From NCBI RefSeq assembly GCF_014696315.1, contig NZ_JACJPX010000025.1:1-64000 (forward strand): a stretch of DNA of 64,000 nucleotides, in the 5' to 3' direction. The position numbers and the translations under genes are program-made. Below are positions 1-8,907 of this stretch, in pieces. Position 1 is the stretch's first letter, and each line of letters starts with the position of its first letter. This DNA is from Calothrix membranacea FACHB-236 (GTDB taxonomy: Bacteria; Cyanobacteriota; Cyanobacteriia; Cyanobacteriales; Nostocaceae). A model generated the notes under the pieces. That model worked only from the letters and a program-made list of their open reading frames with translations. It had not been told where the DNA came from and did not search any database.

Positions 1-30
1 CATTCTACTTTGAGCATTCCTGTTTATTTT

Positions 31-1002
<972 letters not shown>

Positions 1003-1010
1003 TTATTAGG

Positions 1011-1059
1011 TATGGGGCATTGGGCATTGGGCATGGGGGGTTGGTAATTGGGGTTTGTC
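1011..1059. repeat. Short heptamer repeat (GGGCATT type)
   Basis: Repeated TGGGCAT units followed by TTGGTAATTGGGG. This is the heptameric short tandem repeat (STRR) class common in heterocystous cyanobacterial spacers. It lies just upstream of the aldo/keto reductase start. Confidence 0.7.
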
Positions 1060-1232
1060 ATTCTTACATTGATTAATTTGTAAAAATAACTTTAGTAACA
1101 ACCTTTATGTTTTAACTGCGATCGCATTGCGGTTTCATCTACCTTATGGTGCGAGACAAAAACAGGGTTTTCGTTGTAATAATCGCAATTGGCAATTTAT
1201 TAGTATAAGGTGCAGGTGCGATCGCATTGGTT

Positions 1233-1442
1233 TGCATCGTTAATGTCAAGCATGACAATGGCAATGTATCGGCTTGCATCGTTAATGTCAGGCGTGACAA
1301 GGGCAATGTATCGGTGTACATCGTTAATGTCAGGGGTGACAATGGCAATGTATCGATGTACATCATTAATGTCAGGCATGACAATGGCAATGTATCGGCT
1401 TGCATCGTTAATGTCAGGGGTGACAATGGCAATGTATCGCTT
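1233..1442. repeat. 42-bp tandem repeat, five copies
   Basis: Five direct copies start at about 1233, 1275, 1317, 1359 and 1401, each 42 bp. Every unit carries ATCRTTAATGTCARG, TGACAA and GGCAATGTATCG with few changes between copies. There are no spacers, so it is not a CRISPR array. Since 42 is a multiple of 3, several reading frames stay open on both strands (for example 1227-1547 on + and 1139-1432 on -), but their low-complexity products look like a by-product of the repeat. It sits 60 bp before a small gene on the + strand. Confidence 0.9.
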
Positions 1443-1500
1443 TGTTATGTTTTTTGTTGTAATGGGCACATTAAATATATGATTTTGCTTATATATACTT

Positions 1501-1857
1501 ATGTCAGCCCAAGACCAAAAACGCCGTCTATCGCCTCAAGCAATTAATCAAGATATAACTTCATTCCACGGTTTGCAAACCATCAGCACATACACTACAA
1601 ACCGTACAGATGCTTCGACTGCACATTTACAGCAAGCCTATCAAAATATGTTGGCACAGCAACAAGCCAAAAATGAGCAATCAACTTTATACCAGGCTGC
1701 TGCTGATGCGGCTCGATTAGCAGAATGGGAATTCCATAATGCGGTGTTAGCTATGAAAGAAGTAGTACTGGGACAATACGGAGCAGACAGCGAGCAAGCG
1801 CAAGCAGTTGGATTCAAGAAAAAATCAGAGCGCAAGCGGCGTATTCGTCACAATTAA
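1501..1857 (+). CDS. Hypothetical protein, 118 aa
   Basis: I do not recognise a domain. The protein is soluble with no signal peptide or membrane segment. Residues 40-90 are Ala/Gln/Glu-rich and probably helical, and the C-terminus is strongly basic (KKKSERKRRIRHN), which would suit nucleic-acid or membrane-surface contact. It starts at ATG 1501, directly after the AT-rich end of the tandem-repeat spacer. The frame through the repeat stops within the gene, so the two are separate. The next gene, a RAYT transposase, is 120 bp downstream beyond a REP-like palindrome. Composition and length look like a real small cyanobacterial gene. Confidence 0.6.
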   Translation: MSAQDQKRRLSPQAINQDITSFHGLQTISTYTTNRTDASTAHLQQAYQNMLAQQQAKNEQSTLYQAAADAARLAEWEFHNAVLAMKEVVLGQYGADSEQAQAVGFKKKSERKRRIRHN

Positions 1858-1910
1858 AGCATTAACAATAATGCGATGGTTTTCTAATTTAACCTTTCTT
1901 TAATTCTCTA

Positions 1911-1943
1911 TGATGCGTTACGCTTCGCTAACGCATCCTACGC
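1911..1943. repeat. REP-like palindrome, copy 1
   Basis: GATGCGTTACGCTTCGCTAA followed by CGCATCCTACGC. The arms GATGCGTTA/TAACGCATC pair around a short GC-rich centre. It belongs to the same family as the elements at 2507-2538, 2577-2600 and 4118-4149, and lies 36 bp upstream of the RAYT gene. Confidence 0.85.
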
Positions 1944-1979
1944 CTGAATACGCCTTAATTTTTTGAATTTTAATTTGCT

Positions 1980-2510
1980 ATGACTAACTATCGGCGAATT
2001 GCAATCGCAGGTGGTACTTATTTCTTTACTCAAGTTACCCATGAGCGTTATCCTTGGCTATGTTATGCCAATGCTCGCGCACTACTGCGACAAGCAATTA
2101 TAGAAGTTCGCCAAAAATATCCATTTACAATTGATGCGCTGGTACTTCTACCGGATCATATTCATTGCATTTGGACATTACCGCCAGGAGATAGTAACTA
2201 TGCTACACGCTGGCGACTGATTAAAACCTACGTGACTAAAAATAAAACCCGCGATTTAGAAATTGATAGCAGCATTAATGAATCAAGAGAGAAGCGAAGA
2301 GAAAACAATCTTTGGCAACGAAGATTCTGGGAACATTGGATTCGTAATGAGGCAGATTTTATCCATCATTGTGATTACATTCATTACAATCCGGTAAAAC
2401 ATGGATTGTGTTCTACACCTAGTGAATGGCCATATTCTAGTTTTCATCGCTTTGTAGCACAGGGTATTTACCCAGCCAATGGGGGAGAAACCCCAGCACC
2501 AAAATCGTAG
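1980..2510 (+). CDS. REP-associated tyrosine transposase (RAYT, Y1 HUH family)
   Basis: Single-strand DNA transposase-like protein of the IS200/Y1 superfamily, thought to cut and move REP palindromes. The HUH motif is seen in LPDHIHCIWTLP near residue 60, and the catalytic tyrosine lies in the CDYIHYNPVKHGL block near residue 138. An N-terminal GGTYFFTQVTHER matches the family. At 176 residues it is full length. The gene is bracketed by REP-like palindromes at 1911-1943, 2507-2538 and 2577-2600. Its own stop codon TAG (2508-2510) is supplied by the first bases of the downstream element, so gene and repeat overlap. It has no second transposon end typical of an insertion sequence, which fits a domesticated RAYT. 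Confidence 0.9.
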   Translation: MTNYRRIAIAGGTYFFTQVTHERYPWLCYANARALLRQAIIEVRQKYPFTIDALVLLPDHIHCIWTLPPGDSNYATRWRLIKTYVTKNKTRDLEIDSSINESREKRRENNLWQRRFWEHWIRNEADFIHHCDYIHYNPVKHGLCSTPSEWPYSSFHRFVAQGIYPANGGETPAPKS

Positions 2511-2538
2511 GATGCGTTAGCGCAGCGTAACGCATCTT
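2507..2538. repeat. REP-like palindrome, copy 2
   Basis: GTAGGATGCGTTAGCGCAGC followed by GTAACGCATCTT. The left edge provides the TAG stop of the RAYT gene. The arms GATGCGTTA/TAACGCATC match copies 1 and 4. Confidence 0.85.
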
Positions 2539-2576
2539 ATATATTAATGTTTAACGTCGCTTCATCAATCAACCCC

Positions 2577-2600
2577 GTAGGATGCGTGATTAACGCATCC
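2577..2600. repeat. REP-like palindrome, copy 3 (short)
   Basis: GTAGGATGCGTGATTAACGC followed by ATCC. This is a short version of the same palindrome with a reduced centre, just downstream of the stop of the leftward deoxyhypusine-synthase-family gene; it could also serve that gene as a terminator hairpin. Confidence 0.75.
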
Positions 2601-2607
2601 CACAGTT

Positions 2608-3783
2608 CTAAGGAGTATTAGGAATCAATCTTCCGCAAGGATAAGTTGCTGCTTGCTGAGATGCATCTTTTGCAACAGCCGCAGGGATTTGATCTGATGG
2701 TTGTGATTTAGCTGCGAGATAATCTTGTCGCAGTGTTTCCACAATTGCATCACGCTTGTCATACAGTCGCTTCAATGGGCGAGGCTGACATTGTTTGAGG
2801 ACGTATGCTGTTACTAATGGTAAAGCGATCGTGCTGTCGGTGTAACAAACAATGGTGCTGGGTAACTCTTCTGGGTCAATCTTACCCCAACTTACAGCTT
2901 CTGAAGGTGTTGCCCCAGATAAACCACCTGTATCAGGACGTGCATCGGTAAACTGCACAAAGTAATCATGTCCCCGTTCTTCTAAGCCTAGTACTTCGTG
3001 AAGTTGCGGTTGGGTTTGTAGCAAGAAATTCTTAGGACTACCACCACCAATAATTACCGCCGCACTTTTACCTTCAGCTTCACGTGCATTGTAGGCGATC
3101 GCAGCTGTTTCGTTTACGTCAATTGAAGGATCTAATATTAACTGTGAACCTTCCAACGCTAAAGCTGCAACGTTCATCCCAATTGAACTATCGCCAGGAG
3201 AAGAAGTATAAATGGGTACGCCATATTCATAGGCTGTAGCTAGCAAGCAGGAATTTTTCACACCCAATTGCTTTTCGATTTCCCAAACATACTTACCTAA
3301 CAAATGGTGAAACTCAGCAGTTCCCATGCGCTTTTGGAAAGGTTCAGCTTGGAGAATCTTGCGGATAAACGCATCGGTTTCTAACAGCACATCGTAACCG
3401 AAAATAATGTCATAAATGCGGATAGTTCCTTCCTGGCGAAGCTTTACATCATCCAAAAATGGATTACCAGCGAAGAGTTCAAAACCTAAGCCATAGTGCA
3501 TATCATGATAAAGATTTGCACCAGTACTAATCATCCAGTCAATAAAGCCGTTGCGAATCAAAGGTGCAAGGACAGAAACACCGAAGCCGGCTGGTGTCAT
3601 TGCACCAGAAAGGCTTACGCCTACAGTTACACCATCTGTCAGTACATCACGACTTAGCAGTTGGCAAATTTCTCGCAACCGCGCCGAATTGTAAGCAGTG
3701 AAGTAATTATCAATCAAATCAACCACCCCAATATCTGCTGACATGGGTACTGGTGCTATTTTTTGACCTAGCTGTTTTGACAT
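2608..3783 (-). CDS. Deoxyhypusine synthase family protein, probable homospermidine synthase
   Basis: NAD-dependent aminobutyl-transfer enzyme of the deoxyhypusine synthase fold. Bacteria have no eIF5A substrate, and bacterial members studied so far make homospermidine, so a polyamine role is inferred. Family landmarks are [37 protein letters not shown] and the [11 protein letters not shown] block, whose Lys (about residue 251) is the likely catalytic imine-forming lysine. I chose the ATG at 3783 ([14 protein letters not shown]), which has GGGA upstream. An in-frame ATG at 3837 adds 18 residues that look unlike the family. The result is 391 residues. It is divergent from ndhK across a 519-bp spacer. 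Confidence 0.85.
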   Translation of the reverse strand: MSKQLGQKIAPVPMSADIGVVDLIDNYFTAYNSARLREICQLLSRDVLTDGVTVGVSLSGAMTPAGFGVSVLAPLIRNGFIDWMISTGANLYHDMHYGLGFELFAGNPFLDDVKLRQEGTIRIYDIIFGYDVLLETDAFIRKILQAEPFQKRMGTAEFHHLLGKYVWEIEKQLGVKNSCLLATAYEYGVPIYTSSPGDSSIGMNVAALALEGSQLILDPSIDVNETAAIAYNAREAEGKSAAVIIGGGSPKNFLLQTQPQLHEVLGLEERGHDYFVQFTDARPDTGGLSGATPSEAVSWGKIDPEELPSTIVCYTDSTIALPLVTAYVLKQCQPRPLKRLYDKRDAIVETLRQDYLAAKSQPSDQIPAAVAKDASQQAATYPCGRLIPNTP

Positions 3784-3949
3784 TTTGAGAATCCCGAAAA
3801 GTAAACGCGCCGAATCTAATGTTAAGCCGTTACGCATTTAAATTGTAGATTTACTTTTCATGGTTATTCTTTGTCATTGGTTATTAGTCATTTGTGTTTG
3901 CTTCACTCTTCACTCCTCATCCTTTGCCTTTAACTTAACGAAAAGCTTA

Positions 3950-4080
3950 AGTTAGCAGCTTAAAACCTTTATCTTTACTGGTGCAGTTTCAAGATTGATC
4001 GGAAACTTTAGTTAGCAATAGCTAAAGAACTCTAACTTTAGTAGTGCTTTTTCGATATTGTTCAGAAACATTAACTAGCA
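3950..4080. repeat. Degenerate ~60-bp direct repeat in a divergent promoter region
   Basis: Two imperfect copies, starting near 3950 and 4010, share GTTAGCA, CTTTA, TAGTGC/TGGTGC, TTTC, ATTG and GAAACTTTA/GAAACATTA. A third partial start (CTAGCAATT) is at about 4075. The copies lie between two divergent genes and may hold regulatory sites. The rest of the 3838-4302 spacer holds one REP-like palindrome (4118-4149) and no gene. Confidence 0.5.
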
Positions 4081-4117
4081 ATTATGTAGAGATTAAAAGT
4101 TGGTAATCAAAGTCAAC

Positions 4118-4149
4118 GTAGGATGCGTTAGCGATAGCGTAACGCATCG
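4118..4149. repeat. REP-like palindrome, copy 4
   Basis: GTAGGATGCGTTAGCGATAG followed by CGTAACGCATCG. It is the same family as the three copies around the RAYT gene, 1.6 kb away and on the far side of the polyamine gene. Confidence 0.8.
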
Positions 4150-4302
4150 ATGCCATAGCTGAGATTTTTTCAGAAATCAAATCGGATTTCTATCAATGAG
4201 GATTAATCACAAACAGCAATTCTCAGCAGACGTTCACTTTGTACGTCCCCATAGCGTATTACAAACTACGAATTACAAATTATTTATTAAGGTACTCAAA
4301 CT

Positions 4303-5004
4303 ATGACAAGTTCAATCATTAATCCTGTTGAGCGTCCTGAAATTACGCAACAACTATCAGAAAATATTATTCTCACCACCGTAGACGATATTTACAACTG
4401 GGTGAAAATGTCCAGTTTGTATCCATTAATGTTTGGAACAGCTTGTTGTTTCATGGAATTCATGGCTGCTTATGCTTCTCGCTTTGATTTGGAACGATAT
4501 GGAATGATTCCCCGTGCAACTCCGCGACAAGCAGACTTATTAATTACAGCTGGGACAATTACCATGAAGTATGCGCCTAATTTGGTGCGGCTTTATGAGC
4601 AAATGCCAGAACCTAAGTATGTCATTGCAATGGGCGCTTGCACAATTACAGGAGGAATGTTTAGCATCGATTCTCCTAGCGCAGTGCGCGGTGTAGATAA
4701 GTTAATTCCTGTTGATGTTTATATTCCAGGATGTCCACCTCGTCCAGAAGCAGTGATCGATGCAATTATTAAATTGCGAAAGAAAATTGCCAATGAAAGC
4801 ATTCAAGAACGCCATCTCAGCGAACAAACTCATCGTTATTACAGCATTCCTCACCAAATGAAGCCTGTAAATCCTGTGAATGATGGTAAATATCTCAAAA
4901 GTTCAACCAGGGAAGTTGCACCGCCAGAACTTGCGATCGCACCAGGGTTAGAATTACCTTTAACATTGTCAGAAACTCAAAATTCTGAACTTCCCCCAGC
5001 TTAA
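4303..5004 (+). CDS. ndhK: NAD(P)H-quinone oxidoreductase subunit K paralogue (NdhK/NuoB/PSST)
   Basis: Peripheral-arm subunit of the NDH-1 complex that carries the last iron-sulphur cluster (N2) before the quinone. All four expected ligands are visible: Cys48 and Cys49 (GTACCFMEF), Cys113 (MGACTITGG) and Cys144 (GCPPRPEA). The length of 233 residues is normal for the cyanobacterial form. The N-terminal half is more divergent than usual ([20 protein letters not shown]). Cyanobacterial ndhK normally sits in ndhC-ndhK-ndhJ; here neither partner is present, so this is probably a second, orphan copy. A GNAT gene starts on the base after its stop codon. Confidence 0.85.
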   Translation: MTSSIINPVERPEITQQLSENIILTTVDDIYNWVKMSSLYPLMFGTACCFMEFMAAYASRFDLERYGMIPRATPRQADLLITAGTITMKYAPNLVRLYEQMPEPKYVIAMGACTITGGMFSIDSPSAVRGVDKLIPVDVYIPGCPPRPEAVIDAIIKLRKKIANESIQERHLSEQTHRYYSIPHQMKPVNPVNDGKYLKSSTREVAPPELAIAPGLELPLTLSETQNSELPPA

Positions 5005-5436
5005 ATGATTTATACTGCCCTAGCCCAGTCTGATATAGAAATTGAGCGTTGTTTTGCTATCATGCAAGCGCTTCGTCCCCATCTCATGGCTAGTGATTTT
5101 GTGAATCGCATTAGAAGACAAGAACAGCAAGGCTATCATCTTGCTTATCTTGAAGATGAAGGGAAAATCAGGGCAGTAGCAGGATTTAGAATATCTGAAA
5201 GCTTATCTTGGGGTAAGTTTCTCTATGTTGACGATTTAGTCACTCAAGAAAGCGATCGCTCTCAAGGCTATGGTACTAATCTATTAAATTGGTTGGTAAA
5301 CTATGCCAAAGCCAATGCTTGCGAACAATTACATCTCGACTCTGGCGTTCAGCGTTTCGCAGCTCATCGTTTTTACTTCAAGCAACGTTTAGAAATTAGA
5401 GCTTATCACTTTGCTATCAACTTGACTAGTAAGTAA
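5005..5436 (+). CDS. GNAT family N-acetyltransferase
   Basis: Acetyl-CoA-dependent acetyltransferase, 143 residues, substrate unknown. The core is FLYVDDLVTQESDRSQGYGTNLLNWL: the strand-4 segment followed by the Q/R-x-x-G-x-G/A acetyl-CoA pyrophosphate loop (RSQGYGTNL). The C-terminus HRFYFKQRLEIRAYHFAI is typical of GNAT strands 6-7. The ATG follows the TAA of the ndhK paralogue with no gap, so the two are almost certainly translated from one mRNA. Its last codons and stop lie inside the left end of a dispersed repeat (5430-5565). Confidence 0.85.
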   Translation: MIYTALAQSDIEIERCFAIMQALRPHLMASDFVNRIRRQEQQGYHLAYLEDEGKIRAVAGFRISESLSWGKFLYVDDLVTQESDRSQGYGTNLLNWLVNYAKANACEQLHLDSGVQRFAAHRFYFKQRLEIRAYHFAINLTSK

Positions 5437-5565
5437 GTCGGTAAACATAAACCCAACTAGGTTAAAAAACGTAAATAGGTTTAAAATCCTTACCAATGAC
5501 CAATGACCAATGACCAATGACAGCCTCAGCCAATTATCTTTAATTTCGCCAACTTACTTAATAGA
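5430..5565 (+). repeat. Dispersed ~120-135 bp repeat, copy A
   Basis: Reads AAGTAAGTCGGTAAACATAA, then ACCCAACTA, GTAAATAGGTTTAAAATCC, four CCAATGA heptamers and CAGCCTCAGCCA, ending near CGCCAACTTACTTA. A second copy lies in inverted orientation at 26785-26903 with only two heptamers. It overlaps the stop codon of the preceding GNAT gene. The rest of the spacer up to 5671 holds no gene. Confidence 0.85.
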
Positions 5566-5671
5566 TATACCTGTAGCATAATTACGCGATGGCTACGCTA
5601 TCCGCAGCTTTTACTTATCGGCAATATCTTAATGTGAAAGATATTGTTCATTTCTCAAAGGGTGAAAGCTG

Positions 5672-6130
5672 ATGTCGGATTTAGGTTTTACTCACATTGC
5701 TCTTGGGGTAAGCGACATCGATCAAAGTATATCGTTTTATGCAAAGTATGCGGCAATGCAAGTAGTGCATCGTCGTACTGATAAAACGAAGCACGTAGAC
5801 GTTGCTTGGATTAGCGATTTAACTCGACCATTCGTGATTGTCTTAATTCAAGTAGCTGAATTAAAAAGCACACTCGCACCTTCATCTCATCTGGGGGTAG
5901 CTTGTCAAACTCGTGAGGAAGTAGACCGACTCTGTAACGAAGCGCGCTTAGAAAATGTGTTGATCGATGGGCCCCATGATTGGGGATTTCCCGTTGGTTA
6001 CTGGGCTTTTTTCCGAGATCCTGATGGACATACCCTTGAAGTTTCCTATGGTCAAGAAATTAGTTTTACCGTTGACCAGGCGGTTAACAAAAGTAACTCA
6101 AATGTAACAATTGAAAATTTTAGAAGATGA
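5672..6130 (+). CDS. VOC (glyoxalase/bleomycin-resistance fold) family protein
   Basis: Metal-dependent VOC-fold protein, 152 residues. It has the usual paired beta-alpha-beta modules: TH8IALGVSDIDQSISFY at the start, SHLGVACQTREEVDRL in the middle and FRDPDGHTLEVSYG near residue 125. His8, the His of SHLGVA and the Glu of HTLEVS are the likely metal ligands. The substrate could be a glyoxal adduct, an aromatic diol or a fosfomycin-like compound; sequence alone does not decide. It is the first of three co-directional genes (VOC, Coq4-like, P450). The ATG has AAAGGGTGAAAGC upstream. Confidence 0.85.
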   Translation: MSDLGFTHIALGVSDIDQSISFYAKYAAMQVVHRRTDKTKHVDVAWISDLTRPFVIVLIQVAELKSTLAPSSHLGVACQTREEVDRLCNEARLENVLIDGPHDWGFPVGYWAFFRDPDGHTLEVSYGQEISFTVDQAVNKSNSNVTIENFRR

Positions 6131-6269
6131 AGCATGATGACCACAACTAAATTGCAATCCTTGATGAAACAAGTTATTGGGAAATAGTTTACCGCCGTAG
6201 ATATCCCTCGCAAGTTTAAAAGCCTAAAAGTGATGTCTACGACGGGCTGAGCATACGCATCATCCAAAA

Positions 6270-6896
6270 ATGGGTAATTTTATGATGTTAAGCAAACTCA
6301 AAGCTATTTTAGCTGCCAAAAACTCGGGAAACTTAGGCGATTTTGCGATTCTCAAATCAGATTTCTTGGGTGCAAAAGTTGCTCCCGAAGTAGCAGACAA
6401 ATTGCGATCGCTTGCAGGATATCACCCTCCAATTGATTTAGCAAAACTAAGCCAATACTCTCAAGGCTCCTTTGGGCGAGAATACGCCGAACACATGAAT
6501 GCTAACCACCTCCAGCCATTAAATGTTAGCCCTGAACTTGATGAGATAGCTAAACGCAATGTTTTTGCTTTACGCTATGTCGTCACTCACGATATTTTTC
6601 ATGTTTTGCTCGGCTTTGATACTACCTATGCTGGAGAAATTGGTGTTTTGGCTTTTGCAGCTGCTCAAAACTACAGCAAATCGCTAAAAATTAGTTTGTG
6701 GTTAGCCAGATTACTTTATCCAATTCTTGCTCCTCAACAATTTTCCGAAATTTTTGTTAACCTGCAAAAAGGATATGAGCTAGGTAAAAAGGCTGATTTT
6801 CTCCTCGGCTACCGCTTTGAAGACCATTGGGAAGAACCAATTAATGACGTGAGAAAGCGTTTAGATTTACCACAAAATTTCTCACTTACACTTTAG
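6270..6896 (+). CDS. Coq4-family protein
   Basis: Member of the COQ4 family, 208 residues. The zinc/metal motif is complete: His107-Asp108-x2-His111-x11-Glu123 in THDIFHVLLGF...YAGEIG. In ubiquinone-making organisms COQ4 takes part in processing the quinone ring (C1 decarboxylation/hydroxylation). Cyanobacteria make plastoquinone, not ubiquinone, so here the substrate is more likely another prenylated or aromatic compound. The context, between a VOC protein and a P450 with gaps of 139 and 52 bp, supports a small tailoring pathway. ATGs at 6282 and 6285 are alternative starts; 6270 is kept as the longest. Confidence 0.8.
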   Translation: MGNFMMLSKLKAILAAKNSGNLGDFAILKSDFLGAKVAPEVADKLRSLAGYHPPIDLAKLSQYSQGSFGREYAEHMNANHLQPLNVSPELDEIAKRNVFALRYVVTHDIFHVLLGFDTTYAGEIGVLAFAAAQNYSKSLKISLWLARLLYPILAPQQFSEIFVNLQKGYELGKKADFLLGYRFEDHWEEPINDVRKRLDLPQNFSLTL

Positions 6897-6948
6897 ATTA
6901 AGTACAAAATCCAGACAAATTATGTTAATAAATTTCAGGGTATAAGTA

Positions 6949-8340
6949 ATGATTAAACTTCAAGAAAATTCTGCTGAAACAACTGTTGCTAAACTCCCAT
7001 CTGGGAGTCGAAAATCTCAATTATTGCAAACAATCAAAATAATTTTACAACCGATTAAAAATCTGGAAAATCTGCGCCAGCGTTATGGAGATATTTTTTA
7101 TAGCGAATTTGCTAGCTTTCCACCGCAATTAATTATTAGTGACCCAAAAGCTATTCAGGAAATTTTTACTGCTGATTCTAAACTATTTGAATCAGGTGCA
7201 GGAAATCAAGTTATTCAACCCTTGGTAGGGGCAAACTCATTAATTTTATTAGATGGCGATCGCCACGTGCAACAGCGTAAGCTGTTAATGCCTCCCTTCC
7301 ACGGTGAACGGATGCGGGCTTACGGTCAAATTATCCGTGACATTACAGCACAGGTAACTAGCCAATGGGCGATTGGGAAACCTTTTGTTGCTCGTTCCAG
7401 TATGCAGGAGATTTCCTTGCAAGTGATTTTGCGGTCTGTTTTTGGGCTGGAGGAAGGAGAACGTTATCAACAAATTAAGCAAATTTTAGTTGAGATGTTG
7501 AATACTTTTAATACGCCCTTAAGTGCGATTTTACTATTTTTCAAATCGCTACAAAAAGATTTAGGCCCTTGGAGTCCTTGGGGGAAATTTGTTCGGCGCA
7601 GACAGTTACTTGATAAACTGCTTTATCAAGAAATTCAGGAGCGTCGAAAGCAAGGTAAAAGTGACGGTGAAGATATCCTCAGCTTATTAATGTCTGCACG
7701 TGATGAAGCAGGCCAGCCAATGAGTGATGTAGAGTTACGCGATGAGTTGATGACCATGTTATTTGCAGGTCATGAAACAACTGCGATCGCACTGGCTTGG
7801 GCTTTATATTGGATTCATTATCTCCCCGAAGTCCGCGAAAAATTGCTACAGGAACTCAATTCTATTGATATGGTCAATGCAGATCCAATGGCGATCTCCC
7901 AATTGCCATATTTAAATGCTGTTTGTTCAGAAACTCTGCGAATTTATCCAGTGGCTTTCTTTGCTTTCCCCCGCATTCTGCGGAATGATATGCAATTCAT
8001 AGGCTACGATTTACCAAAAGGAATGTACCTATCAATCTGCATTTATTTAACTCACCAGCGTTCTGATATTTATCCTGAACCTAAGCGTTTTCGACCAGAA
8101 CGTTTTTTAGAAAGGCAATTTTCACCCTACGAATTTATACCCTTTGGCGGTGCTAATCGTCGCTGTCTGGGTGCAGCTTTCGCCATGTTTGAAATGAAAC
8201 TGGTATTAGCAAATATCCTATCGCAATACTCCCTAGAATTGCTGGATAAAGTTCCCTTGCAACCAGTCCGCAGAGGTATAGTATTTGCGCCACCTGGGGG
8301 TGTGCGTTTGGCGGTGAGGGAGAATGTGGGGAAGGGGTAA
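6949..8340 (+). CDS. Cytochrome P450 (CYP110-like)
   Basis: Haem-thiolate mono-oxygenase, 463 residues, soluble form. The I-helix oxygen-activation motif is AGHETT, the K-helix ExxR is SETLR, the PERF region is RFRPERFLE, and the haem loop is FGGANRRCLG with Cys406 as the iron ligand. Overall it resembles the CYP110 group common in Nostocales, members of which hydroxylate fatty acids, alkanes or terpenes. It follows the Coq4-like gene by 52 bp. Its TAA stop is the first part of a TAATGAG heptamer repeat (8338-8363), so the repeat starts inside the gene. The substrate is unknown. Confidence 0.93.
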   Translation: MIKLQENSAETTVAKLPSGSRKSQLLQTIKIILQPIKNLENLRQRYGDIFYSEFASFPPQLIISDPKAIQEIFTADSKLFESGAGNQVIQPLVGANSLILLDGDRHVQQRKLLMPPFHGERMRAYGQIIRDITAQVTSQWAIGKPFVARSSMQEISLQVILRSVFGLEEGERYQQIKQILVEMLNTFNTPLSAILLFFKSLQKDLGPWSPWGKFVRRRQLLDKLLYQEIQERRKQGKSDGEDILSLLMSARDEAGQPMSDVELRDELMTMLFAGHETTAIALAWALYWIHYLPEVREKLLQELNSIDMVNADPMAISQLPYLNAVCSETLRIYPVAFFAFPRILRNDMQFIGYDLPKGMYLSICIYLTHQRSDIYPEPKRFRPERFLERQFSPYEFIPFGGANRRCLGAAFAMFEMKLVLANILSQYSLELLDKVPLQPVRRGIVFAPPGGVRLAVRENVGKG

Positions 8341-8363
8341 TGAGTAATGAGTAATGAGTAATG
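8338..8363. repeat. TAATGAG heptamer repeat
   Basis: Three TAATGAG units plus TAATGGG. The first TAA is the P450 stop codon. STRR class. Confidence 0.75.
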
Positions 8364-8392
8364 GGGAAGGGGTAATGGGAAAACAAACACCG

Positions 8393-8881
8393 TTACTGTA
8401 ATATTGCTTTGGCTGTGGCGATCGCATCAATTGCACTATCAACTAAATAAACATTGTCTGGCGAAAGTTTTTTAAAGAACACTTTGCTTTCTACATCCTC
8501 AGTCAATAAAATTACTGGCTGATTTGCTTTCACAGCCAAAGCTATTTCCGAAGCAGTTCCCGCACCCATTCCACAAGCAATAATCACATTACTAGAGAGA
8601 ACATTAATATTGTTTCGAGCGTTCCCCATGTCTGTGAAAATGGCAATATCCACCTCATCACAAATGCTATCTTGCTCATTTCTTGGTAGAATCCCCAGCG
8701 TTAAACCATCCGCAGATTTTGCACCCTTATTTGCTGCATCCATCACCCCCGCATTTCTCCCGCCACTGAGCAAAATCCATCCTTCCTGGGCAATGAGGCT
8801 ACCTAATTCATAAGCATTTTGCAAATCACTTGCGATCGCCTTCTCTCCCGGCCCCATCACTCCCACAATAATCTTTCTCAT
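8393..8881 (-). CDS. SLOG/LOG-like Rossmann protein (TIGR00725 type)
   Basis: Rossmann-fold protein of 162 residues resembling the TIGR00725/lysine-decarboxylase-like group. The N-terminus IIVGVMGPGEKA, the loop LLSGGRNAGVMDAANKGA and the segment ACGMGAGTASEIALA match the nucleotide-binding loops of this superfamily. The canonical PGGxGT-x-x-E motif of cytokinin-activating LOG enzymes is replaced by GMGAGTASE, so phosphoribohydrolase activity is uncertain; nucleotide binding is more secure. It lies 26 bp downstream of the 8908-9486 gene on the same strand and is probably co-transcribed. It converges with the P450 gene. Confidence 0.75.
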   Translation of the reverse strand: MRKIIVGVMGPGEKAIASDLQNAYELGSLIAQEGWILLSGGRNAGVMDAANKGAKSADGLTLGILPRNEQDSICDEVDIAIFTDMGNARNNINVLSSNVIIACGMGAGTASEIALAVKANQPVILLTEDVESKVFFKKLSPDNVYLVDSAIDAIATAKAILQ

Positions 8882-8907
8882 GGCGGTGTCAATTTCTCAA
8901 CAGTCAT

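Noticed and set aside
1233-1442. Possible CRISPR array
   Set aside because: The repeats are directly adjacent without unique spacers and no cas genes are present.
1139-1547. Four overlapping open frames on both strands through the 42-bp tandem repeat
   Set aside because: They stay open only because the unit length is a multiple of three; products are low-complexity, no ribosome binding site or family resemblance was seen.
4303-5004. Reading the NuoB-fold protein as a hydrogenase small subunit
   Set aside because: The tandem Cys pair with GACTITGG and GCPPRPEA is the NdhK/NuoB pattern, and the C-terminal extension matches cyanobacterial NdhK.
6052-6267. 71-codon open frame on the minus strand after the VOC gene
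   Set aside because: It overlaps the 3' end of the VOC gene antisense, and the product has no family resemblance.
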